This document shows positions 8,296 to 14,610 of a stretch of DNA of 38,791 nt, piece after piece (the stretch's first letter is position 1; each line of letters opens with the position of its first letter). A model generated the notes under the pieces. That model was not told where the DNA came from. It did no database searches and saw only the letters and a program-made list of their open reading frames with translations. The position numbers and the translations under genes are program-made. Source of the DNA: an uncultured Bacteroidales bacterium (GTDB lineage Bacteria; Bacteroidota; Bacteroidia; Bacteroidales; Paludibacteraceae); the NCBI GenBank assembly GCA_937891905.1, contig CALATT010000119.1, forward strand, positions 1 to 38,791, read 5' to 3'.

Positions 8296-11200
8296 TTATC
8301 TTGTTTGAAAGTGATAATTATATTTTTCTATAACAAATCTACCCGTATCTGTTTCTATATACTTGGCAGACAATCTATTAAAATCATCATATTCATATGA
8401 ATATACAATACCTCTTGTATCAATTTCAGCCGTAAGCCCAACATACGAAGAATAAGTATATATGTGTATCTTCCCATGCGGGATTGAATTGTGTAATGCA
8501 TGATATACTGATTTGAGCATCGATATAGACACATTACAGCATGATTTAAGCATATTTACAAAACCTGGCGATAAAGAGGCCTCAACCTCCGCATATTCTG
8601 CCCCAACTACTTCTATAATGGGATACATACTATTACATCCCCATAGATATGAGATAGGAACATGTGATTGTGATAATACGCATGTCGGATTCCCATATAT
8701 ATCATAACTTCTTACTGAATATACTAGGATCGAATCACTATTGCTCTCTTCCTTAATTTGTCGAACCTCTTTTAATCTGACATTTGTATTATTACTTTCA
8801 TATATATAGTCTGTTATTGTGGTCCTTTTCCCATTTTGATAACTTTCTTGCTTGAGTAACTTGTTGTATAAATGACAATTTTTAAGTAATAAAGCTATAT
8901 TTGAAGTGTCTTGAGAAGAATAAACATTTAATTGTCGTATAGTATCTCCATTTGCGAATACGGAAATTTCTGTAGGTAAATAGTTAATTGTATCATATTT
9001 ATTGACATGATTGGTTATTAATATCCCATTATCATAGTATGTAGTTGTTTTTACTATAGTCTCTCGAGGGGAATATGTCTTAATAGCATATTTAAACATT
9101 TGGACATTATTTAATTGTTGATTAGCTATGTTGTAATATCTTTCCGGAAATAATTTAATTGTGTGCAACCCAGATATTTCCCGCCCCCAATCATTGATAT
9201 ATGAATATTCATTCTTTTGGCATAGACTACCATTAGCATCATACATATTTTGCATTACTAATTGACCATTTTGCGGCAAAGAAATAGCTGAGAAATTCGG
9301 ATATTCTGATGGGTTGTTAGCTCCAGGATTTTGATAAATATATTCTATTCTTCCATGTTCTCCTATAGGGGATATTATCTCAGTAACTTTACTATATCCT
9401 ACAGCCGTAGAACTTAGCATTGGCTGAGCAGGGACTAACATAGAGGACGATAATAGAGTACAGACAAAAAAACCACATGGCTGAATTGTTGGATGCAATT
9501 TGTGGAGAAATTCTTCAAGAAAGATATGTGAAAACCTTGGAGCGACAAATAATTTACCAGAAGAAGTTGAATCATTTATTTGATATTTGTATTCCTTTTT
9601 CTGTAGTACGGAATTAGAGATATCATAATTAGTTATTGATTTTATTCGTAATCCTCCTCCAATATTAAAAGCATTTCCTCCTCGATCTTTTTTCTTATAA
9701 ATGACATCCTCGCAAACTAAAACAGTTGCCCCATATGCTCCCGGATCATGAGGTATAGAAACCGAAGATGTTCCACTATGTGTTAGCGAAATATTATAAG
9801 TTCCCGCGGATAATGAAGGGTGGAAATCATATTCAAACTTATTGCTGTAGAGCATAATATTTTGCTGAAACACAACAGAACCGCTAGGAGTTGATATGGT
9901 TAAGTTTGCTATTCCAACAGGAGATGATGGACCTCCCATTATAGCTTCACTTGAAATATGTATATCAACTACATCATTATCTTCAAGGACAATCTGTCTT
10001 GTATCTGCAGGGGTAGACACAGAGACACTATTACCATTTAAAAAATTTACACTTAAAATTAAACAAGTACTCTGTGTTACTAATTCATCATTGATAATTT
10101 CCGCATCAGTACTTACATAAGGGAAAGAATGTGGTTCATATTCGAACACAGAGCGCCCGCCTGTTGGATATATAACTTCCTTTAAAGTGGCATTGCATAG
10201 TGTTTGAGGATTACACTGTCTATTGCGACCGTAAAATGTTCGATTATCAAAAATCAGAGAAGGCACCAATGTTCCTTCTTCTGTTCTACTATTTGACCAA
10301 GTAGTGCTCCATGTACTTTGTGCTTTTGATTTGTTATAATATCCCCACATATCAATTTGTCTAGAATTCTTTTTAGGCAATTGTTGATTATAATAAACAA
10401 ACTTATATGCTTGAGATTCCAATCCCCCTATAGAATCAAGTATTAATCGACATGTGTTGGGAGAAGAAATATTTCCCGAATAATGATAGTAGAATATTGC
10501 ACGTCGGATTACTTTCCCCGTTTCATTTGTCACTATTATGGAATCGATTTTTGAAGGCGACTCTGTATCATTATATATAAAATATACCCCATTCCATATG
10601 TCAGAGCGTTGTGAAGAATAAAATGTAACTTTTCCATTGGGAAATAATATTTCTGTTGGAACTGATTGTATTATATTAGCGGCAGAATGAGAAAAATAAT
10701 TACTCCGTGTAGGAACATCGCATTGACCATAATCATCAATATGAGCAATCCTTATCTCTTCATTTGGCATCATTGGTGTCAAGATACTTTCTCTCTTATA
10801 TTTAAAAACTATGGTTCTGCCATTTATTGTCGTTATTGTATCAAGAGGCCACGCATTTACAGAATGATAATCCCAACTATATCCTCCTTTCCCAGGATTA
10901 TCTTCAGGAGTTAGATAACTTTCACAATTTAATGTAGGAGGACTAAAGAATGATGCGTTCATAGCAACATGTGGTTTATTTCCAAAATGAAACGAATTCC
11001 CATTCCCATCATATATTATCCATGTTTGATTATCGCGTGTATACGTTATATCCAAATATTTATCAGATTTAACCAAAGTTGGATGATGTAACTCTTTCGG
11101 AGGAAAGATCATGTCACCATAATTACCACAAAAAGAATAATGGTAAACATCAGGCCGTGTGTCCATTTGAGAAATGTCTGCTCCCATATTAGTTTTTCCA

Positions 11201-11619
11201 TAGTAGGCAAATAAACTATCATTAGGAATGCCTTCAAGAAAACGATTACACACATATCCGTCGTTCCAACATTCGAAATCATTCCCTCCATAACAATCAG
11301 ATGTAATAATACCGCCACAATTAAGAACCCATCCCAAACCCACATTACTAGCGTGTTGCGAAACTTTTATCCCCGTTGCATTATATATTATTGCGATTGG
11401 AATTTTGCATCCATCTACATCTATCTCGTAAATAGGGATTGATAGACTCATCGTTCCCGTATAATAGTCAATTGGAATATCCCCATATAATGGAAATTCT
11501 GACACATTAGGAGATTGTGGTAATTTTATTGGAAATGACGGCGTAGCAACCTCATCATATGCAAACATACTCCAATGAGTAAAAAATATCCCCAATAATA
11601 ATAAAATTTTCTTCAACAT
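8296..11619 (-). CDS. Exported RHS/YD-repeat protein without toxin tail
   Basis: 1107 residues with a signal peptide (MLKKILLLLGIFFTHWSMFA). The N-terminal part has the beta-rich opening typical of large Bacteroidota RHS proteins (PLYGDIPIDYYTGTMSLS, then NATGIKVSQHASNVGLGW). The centre is long and beta-rich, and the end carries YD-type repeats (SYEYDDFNRLSAKYIETD). It stops without an RHS core signature or variable tail. It lies between the T9SS-sorted gene (11-base gap) and the toxin-bearing RHS gene (3-base gap), all on one transcript. By analogy with TcB/TcC-type toxins, where two proteins complete one shell, it may be the other half of the RHS cocoon; this is inference. The gene is conspicuously AT-rich, with many ATA and AAT codons. 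Confidence 0.85.
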   Translation of the reverse strand: MLKKILLLLGIFFTHWSMFAYDEVATPSFPIKLPQSPNVSEFPLYGDIPIDYYTGTMSLSIPIYEIDVDGCKIPIAIIYNATGIKVSQHASNVGLGWVLNCGGIITSDCYGGNDFECWNDGYVCNRFLEGIPNDSLFAYYGKTNMGADISQMDTRPDVYHYSFCGNYGDMIFPPKELHHPTLVKSDKYLDITYTRDNQTWIIYDGNGNSFHFGNKPHVAMNASFFSPPTLNCESYLTPEDNPGKGGYSWDYHSVNAWPLDTITTINGRTIVFKYKRESILTPMMPNEEIRIAHIDDYGQCDVPTRSNYFSHSAANIIQSVPTEILFPNGKVTFYSSQRSDIWNGVYFIYNDTESPSKIDSIIVTNETGKVIRRAIFYYHYSGNISSPNTCRLILDSIGGLESQAYKFVYYNQQLPKKNSRQIDMWGYYNKSKAQSTWSTTWSNSRTEEGTLVPSLIFDNRTFYGRNRQCNPQTLCNATLKEVIYPTGGRSVFEYEPHSFPYVSTDAEIINDELVTQSTCLILSVNFLNGNSVSVSTPADTRQIVLEDNDVVDIHISSEAIMGGPSSPVGIANLTISTPSGSVVFQQNIMLYSNKFEYDFHPSLSAGTYNISLTHSGTSSVSIPHDPGAYGATVLVCEDVIYKKKDRGGNAFNIGGGLRIKSITNYDISNSVLQKKEYKYQINDSTSSGKLFVAPRFSHIFLEEFLHKLHPTIQPCGFFVCTLLSSSMLVPAQPMLSSTAVGYSKVTEIISPIGEHGRIEYIYQNPGANNPSEYPNFSAISLPQNGQLVMQNMYDANGSLCQKNEYSYINDWGREISGLHTIKLFPERYYNIANQQLNNVQMFKYAIKTYSPRETIVKTTTYYDNGILITNHVNKYDTINYLPTEISVFANGDTIRQLNVYSSQDTSNIALLLKNCHLYNKLLKQESYQNGKRTTITDYIYESNNTNVRLKEVRQIKEESNSDSILVYSVRSYDIYGNPTCVLSQSHVPISYLWGCNSMYPIIEVVGAEYAEVEASLSPGFVNMLKSCCNVSISMLKSVYHALHNSIPHGKIHIYTYSSYVGLTAEIDTRGIVYSYEYDDFNRLSAKYIETDTGRFVIEKYNYHFQTR

Positions 11620-11630
11620 ATATAATTCAT

Positions 11631-12662
11631 TTAAATCTTTATAATTTCTTTACTAATTTTTTGTTCCCCAGAACTTATACATAGCGTATACACTCCTTGA
11701 GGTATCATAGTCATTGGAATTTGCACTTCATGTATTCCTGGTTCTTGTCTCATAAATTGTGAACTATAAACGCTAATACCATTAGCAGAATATAATGCTA
11801 AAGAAATATCGGCAATTGAACACAATGTATAACATACAGACAAATCCGTAATCACCGGATTAGGATAAAAAACAACATTTTGGATAGCTATTCTATCTTC
11901 ATTTGTAGAATAATTGGCTGGCACTATTTTACTTTTACATTTCGCAGGGTGATTCTTGGCAGGGAAAAACAATGAATATGACATTGATATACTATCATGA
12001 TTCAACACTTTAACAGTCTCAACAATTTTATGACGTATATATGGTGCATACCATTTCCAAGATTGATAAACTATAGATATGGTATCATGATTTAGCGTTT
12101 GATATTCTTTTCGAGTGTGAATTCTAATAACACTATCAAGTGTGTCAGTCGGAAGAATAAGTTTCCCTATAGCATCTGCCTTTATACGCACGATCCCATT
12201 TGTTATCTGTGAATTGCGATGTCCCCATTCTTCACATATAGAAAAGGATTGAGTAATTGTATCTCCATAATTAAACGGAAACTTTATGATTGGTTCTGGT
12301 GTAAGATAAATTACTTTATGTAAAGAACTTTCACGACCTATGATGTATATGCTGTCTGATTTTTCTTGATAATATATGTGTTCCGATGCTTGGTGTTTGC
12401 ATAACATATTATTTCCTGATGATAAAATAATATTGTAATAATTTACACTTATAGCGTTTTCTTCGCTAAAAGAAGAAAAATTCCATATACAATTAGTACC
12501 ACTATCTACCATTTCCACATAAGGTTGTTGATAAATAACGATAGAATCATTAGGAAACGGCATGTTATATTCTCGACATAAAATTTGCGCGTTAATTAAT
12601 ATCGAAAACTGACATATACTTTCTAAAATAAATAGAATAATAACACTTATTTTTCTCATCAT
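11631..12662 (-). CDS. T9SS-sorted exported protein heading the RHS operon
   Basis: 343 residues from the ATG at 12662 (MMRKISVIILF; the second ATG at 12659 is equally possible). An open frame extends up to 12731, but the signal peptide follows the chosen start directly. The C-terminal ~80 residues are a type A T9SS sorting domain: VFYPNPVITDLSV, a central ALYSANGISVYSS strand pair, and a closing GVYTLCISSGEQKISKEIIKI. The protein should therefore cross the outer membrane through the type IX system and be released or anchored there. The middle (~30-260) is beta-rich and not recognised. As first gene of the operon it may help deliver or anchor the two RHS proteins, which lack a visible sorting domain; this role is inferred. 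Confidence 0.8.
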   Translation of the reverse strand: MMRKISVIILFILESICQFSILINAQILCREYNMPFPNDSIVIYQQPYVEMVDSGTNCIWNFSSFSEENAISVNYYNIILSSGNNMLCKHQASEHIYYQEKSDSIYIIGRESSLHKVIYLTPEPIIKFPFNYGDTITQSFSICEEWGHRNSQITNGIVRIKADAIGKLILPTDTLDSVIRIHTRKEYQTLNHDTISIVYQSWKWYAPYIRHKIVETVKVLNHDSISMSYSLFFPAKNHPAKCKSKIVPANYSTNEDRIAIQNVVFYPNPVITDLSVCYTLCSIADISLALYSANGISVYSSQFMRQEPGIHEVQIPMTMIPQGVYTLCISSGEQKISKEIIKI

Positions 12663-12862
12663 TGATCTTCTATTTCTTATTTGATGTTCATTTGTGACGC
12701 GCAAAGAAAATACACATCCCGAGGACATCAAAATGCTGCAATGTCTTGGGTGAGTTAGAATTTACCAGATTCGTGTAGCCAAAACATAGCGCTTATGACG
12801 CCTTATTATGTCTGTAATTGCCCACCCTAAAGACACAATCCCAAGGCATGGACTCTATTACG
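12663..12862 (-). other. Long 5' leader of the RHS operon with direct and inverted repeats
   Basis: About 200 bases separate the promoter from the first start codon. Two imperfect copies of CCTyGGGATkTGTnTTTT lie at 12846-12829 and 12724-12707 (minus strand). TGCCTTGGG near the first copy can pair with CCCAAGACA about 90 bases later (8 of 9 positions). A short frame of 18 codons (12849-12793, MPWDCVFRVGNYRHNKAS) is present. The layout suggests an RNA-level control element or a duplicated gene start, but no known riboswitch class was recognised. Confidence 0.5.
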
Positions 12863-12866
12863 GGTG

Positions 12867-12897
12867 CAAATATAGCATTTTTTTTTGAAAGTGCAAA
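12867..12897 (-). promoter_or_regulatory. Promoter of the RHS toxin operon
   Basis: On the minus strand TATATTTG (12874-12867) matches TAnnTTTG and TTTG (12897-12894) lies 19 bases upstream. The upstream region (12885-12990) contains AAATTTG/AAAGCAGATTTTG motifs followed by a 9-base-period array. The same arrangement sits upstream of the promoter at 13722-13753. Confidence 0.75.
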
Positions 12898-12936
12898 ATT
12901 TGTAAAGCAGATTTTGCAAAATTTGCTGCAAAGTAA

Positions 12937-12990
12937 GTCTAATAAGGCGCATTGGACAAATGAGGCGAATTGGAGTAATTGGAGAAAAAG
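12937..12990. repeat. Nonamer tandem array (about 6 units)
   Basis: Imperfect 9-base units such as GTCTAATAA, GGCGCATTG, GACAAATGA, GGCGAATTG, GAGTAATTG and GAGAAAAAG. The same unit family (GRnnAATnR-like) forms a longer array at 13781-13870. Both arrays lie just upstream of minus-strand promoters and behind a shared AAAGCAGATTTTG segment. Confidence 0.7.
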
Positions 12991-13000
12991 CCTACCCCCG

Positions 13001-13022
13001 GCCCCTCCCTAAAGGGAAGGGA
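13001..13022. repeat. Small GC-rich inverted repeat
   Basis: The sequence CCCCTCCC-TAAA-GGGAAGGG can fold into a short hairpin with one bulge. It lies between the nonamer array and the 28-base array. It may act as a transcription terminator for the minus-strand gene at 13093-13614, although no T-run is obvious. Confidence 0.4.
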
Positions 13023-13040
13023 GATAAGGTGAGAGATTAG

Positions 13041-13110
13041 AGATTAGGGGTGAGGGATGAGGGGTTAGGGATTAGGGGTGAGGGATGAGGGGTTAGAGAT
13101 TAGGGGTGGA
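13041..13110. repeat. 28-base tandem repeat (four heptamers), 2.5 copies
   Basis: Two near-identical 28-base units (13041-13068 and 13069-13096) and a half unit (13097-13110). Each is built from four heptamers (AGATTAG, GGGTGAG, GGATGAG, GGGTTAG). The array overlaps the 3' end of the minus-strand gene at 13093-13614: its TAA and last few codons (SSTPNL) lie in repeat sequence. Confidence 0.85.
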
Positions 13111-13614
13111 TGAGGCGGTTTTGAGTTCGTTGTAGATGATTGCGCGGATGAAAGAGGGTAACTGCGAATAACGCTTGCCCTTGCCCGTCCGTTGGTCAAT
13201 GGACGCAGATGAGTCTGGGCGTTTACCTCGTTTACCTGGAAGTTGGGCATTATAACGCTCCCAATACGATAAGTACAAGGTTTTCGCCTCCTCGATGGTG
13301 TAGTACTCTGGTGTCTTATTCAACCGGCGCGCAAAGAGTTGTGATTCTGTAGGTCCACCCACTTGCGCGGCTTGTAGAATTTGCGAAGTACGATGGCATG
13401 CTTCTTTCCATCTATTATGATGCTCCAATTCTGCTCCCTTTGGGGGATTTTTCTTAAAATCACGCGGGTTGCGAATTGCGTACATCTCTTGCTTTCCCTC
13501 GCAGATAACGCGACCTCTGGCGTCGTAGTACTTCTTCTGTCTATTAACGAGTCCGTCTCGGTTAAATACGCCATGAACTTCGGCGATCGGATGCTCTAAT
13601 TTTACTCTTGCCAT
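13093..13614 (-). CDS. Small protein of the unrecognised paralogous family (member C)
   Basis: 173 residues, starting MARVKLEHPIAEVHG at 13614. It shows the same order of elements as the two small genes at 485-1172: M-A-[KR]-V/I start, a PI segment, a YY/arginine stretch, an IRNP...NPP segment followed by a helical region with WKEA, and a closing KRYSQLPSFIRAIIYNEL motif. It is about 50 residues longer through an insertion around residues 90-145 (SYWERYNAQLPGKRGKRPD). It is basic, with no signal peptide or membrane segment. The extreme C-terminus (SSTPNL) is encoded by the 28-base repeat array. The leader contains an 11-base-period repeat (13659-13702) and the promoter lies at 13722-13753. 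Function unknown. Confidence 0.75.
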   Translation of the reverse strand: MARVKLEHPIAEVHGVFNRDGLVNRQKKYYDARGRVICEGKQEMYAIRNPRDFKKNPPKGAELEHHNRWKEACHRTSQILQAAQVGGPTESQLFARRLNKTPEYYTIEEAKTLYLSYWERYNAQLPGKRGKRPDSSASIDQRTGKGKRYSQLPSFIRAIIYNELKTASSTPNL

Positions 13615-13658
13615 ACTATTATTTGAATTTTACAAAATTATCTTGTGGTTATCTTAAT

Positions 13659-13702
13659 AACATATGAATAACATACGAATAACATATGAATAACATATGT
13701 GT
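13659..13702. repeat. 11-base tandem array in the leader of the small gene
   Basis: Four copies with period 11 (ATAACATATGA-like, one with CATACG). Each contains the palindrome CATATG or a one-base variant. They lie between the promoter (13722-13753) and the start codon at 13614, inside the transcribed leader. They could be a protein-binding site on DNA or RNA, or simple slippage. Confidence 0.75.
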
Positions 13703-13721
13703 TACTGCTGCAAATGCGCTG

Positions 13722-13753
13722 CAAAGGTAGTGAAAATTCTTGAAAGCACCAAA
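13722..13753 (-). promoter_or_regulatory. Promoter of the small gene at 13614
   Basis: On the minus strand TACCTTTG (13729-13722) and TTTG (13753-13750) are 20 bases apart. The leader to the ATG is about 100 bases. It is divergent from the queH promoter at 13881-13912, with the 90-base nonamer array between them. Confidence 0.8.
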
Positions 13754-13780
13754 TTTGAAAAGCAGATTTTGTGTTTTTAG

Positions 13781-13870
13781 GCCGAATAAGGCGAATGAGG
13801 CGAATGAGGCTAATTGGACGAATAAGACGAATAAGACGAATAAGGCGGATAGGACTAATTGGAGAAATAA
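13781..13870. repeat. Nonamer tandem array (10 units) between divergent promoters
   Basis: Ten consecutive 9-base units: GCCGAATAA, GGCGAATGA twice, GGCTAATTG, GACGAATAA three times, GGCGGATAG, GACTAATTG, GAGAAATAA. It lies exactly between the minus-strand promoter at 13722-13753 and the plus-strand promoter at 13881-13912. The array is open in the queH frame and would encode an Arg/Ile-rich stretch, but it precedes the queH promoter and is not coding. Confidence 0.9.
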
Positions 13871-13880
13871 TGGCGCAAAA

Positions 13881-13912
13881 TTTGCGTATATCAGAAAAAA
13901 ACACTAATTTTG
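13881..13912 (+). promoter_or_regulatory. Promoter of queH
   Basis: TTTG (13881-13884), 20 bases, then TAATTTTG (13905-13912). The start codon at 13921 follows by 8 bases, which leaves a very short leader and rules out the upstream in-frame ATG at 13771. Confidence 0.8.
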
Positions 13913-13920
13913 CAACGAAA

Positions 13921-14610
13921 ATGAAGAAGTCATCTATCATAGTACCAGAGGGATTGAAGCGTGTGCTGCTGCATGCGTGCTGTGCGCCATGCAGTTCGGC
14001 TATCGTGGAATGGTTGTGCGCACATGAGATAGAACCTATCATCTTCTATTTCAATCCCAACATATACCCCCAAGAGGAATACGAGATACGCAAGGCAGAG
14101 AGCAAACGCCATGCCGAGAGTTTGGGTATCCAGTGGATTGATGGGGATGGTGGATGTCAGATGTCAGTGGTCAGTAGTCAGTGGTCAGTGGAAAGTCAAG
14201 AGTCAAGAGTGGAAAGGTGTTATAACCAAGCGCATGCGGAGTGGTTGGAGGCGATGCACGGATTAGAGAACGAGCCAGAGCGGGGTTCACGCTGCGCCCG
14301 CTGTTTTTATTACCGCATGTTAACCACCGCGAAGAAAGCACAAGAATTAGGAATACCCTACTTCGCCACCACCCTCGCCTCTTCACGATGGAAGAACCTT
14401 GAGCAAATCAATGCAGCGGGCGAGAGGGCAGCGGAAGATGTTGGATGTAAGATGTTAGATGTTGGATGTAAGATGGCAGATGTTCATTTCTGGGCGCAGA
14501 ACTGGCGGAAAGAGGGATTGCAAGAGAGGCGAAATGCGCTACTCAAAGAGTATGCGTTCTACAACCAGCAATACTGCGGATGTGAGTTCTCCATGCACTC
14601 TAAATCTTGA
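13921..14610 (+). CDS. queH: Epoxyqueuosine reductase QueH
   Basis: 229 residues. QueH reduces epoxyqueuosine to queuosine, the last step of this tRNA wobble-base modification, in the cytoplasm. Family features: HACCAPCSS near the N-terminus, FYFNPNIYPQEEYEIRK, RCARCFYYR, FATTLASSRWK, FWAQNWRK and YNQQYCGCEFS near the end. These supply the paired cysteines for the Fe-S cluster. I start at 13921 because the promoter ends at 13912; the longer frame from 13771 is a read-through of the nonamer array. Two stretches of heptamer repeat lie inside the gene in frame (14158-14213 and 14437-14485), in positions where the family is variable. The gene converges on the TonB receptor gene and overlaps its 3' end by 11 bases. 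Confidence 0.92.
   Translation: MKKSSIIVPEGLKRVLLHACCAPCSSAIVEWLCAHEIEPIIFYFNPNIYPQEEYEIRKAESKRHAESLGIQWIDGDGGCQMSVVSSQWSVESQESRVERCYNQAHAEWLEAMHGLENEPERGSRCARCFYYRMLTTAKKAQELGIPYFATTLASSRWKNLEQINAAGERAAEDVGCKMLDVGCKMADVHFWAQNWRKEGLQERRNALLKEYAFYNQQYCGCEFSMHSKS
14158..14213. repeat. Heptamer repeat inside queH (first block)
   Basis: Eight units of 7 bases: CAGATGT, CAGTGGT, CAGTAGT, CAGTGGT, CAGTGGA, AAGTCAA, GAGTCAA, GAGTGGA. It encodes about residues 80-98 (SVVSSQWSVESQESRVE), a Ser/Val/Gln/Glu segment between the family-conserved SLGI and CYNQAH blocks. Confidence 0.85.
14437..14485. repeat. Heptamer repeat inside queH (second block)
   Basis: Seven units: GATGTTG, GATGTAA, GATGTTA, GATGTTG, GATGTAA, GATGGCA, GATGTTC. 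It encodes DVGCKMLDVGCKMADV (about residues 173-188), just before the conserved FWAQNWRK block. The same GATGTTA unit recurs at 19802-19838 and, in reverse complement, in rsgA. Confidence 0.85.

Noticed and set aside
12663..12731. N-terminal extension of the T9SS-sorted protein
   Set aside because: The signal peptide begins at MMRKIS; the upstream codons belong to the leader with the direct repeats.
12793..12849. 18-codon frame as a leader peptide gene
   Set aside because: Too short to support on its own; mentioned only as part of the leader. No ribosome binding site or conservation can be shown here.
13041..13110. Possible CRISPR array
   Set aside because: The units are directly adjacent with no spacers and are built of heptamers, so this is a simple tandem repeat.
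13771..13920. N-terminal extension of queH rich in Arg and Ile
   Set aside because: It is a translation of the nonamer array and lies upstream of the queH promoter (13881-13912).
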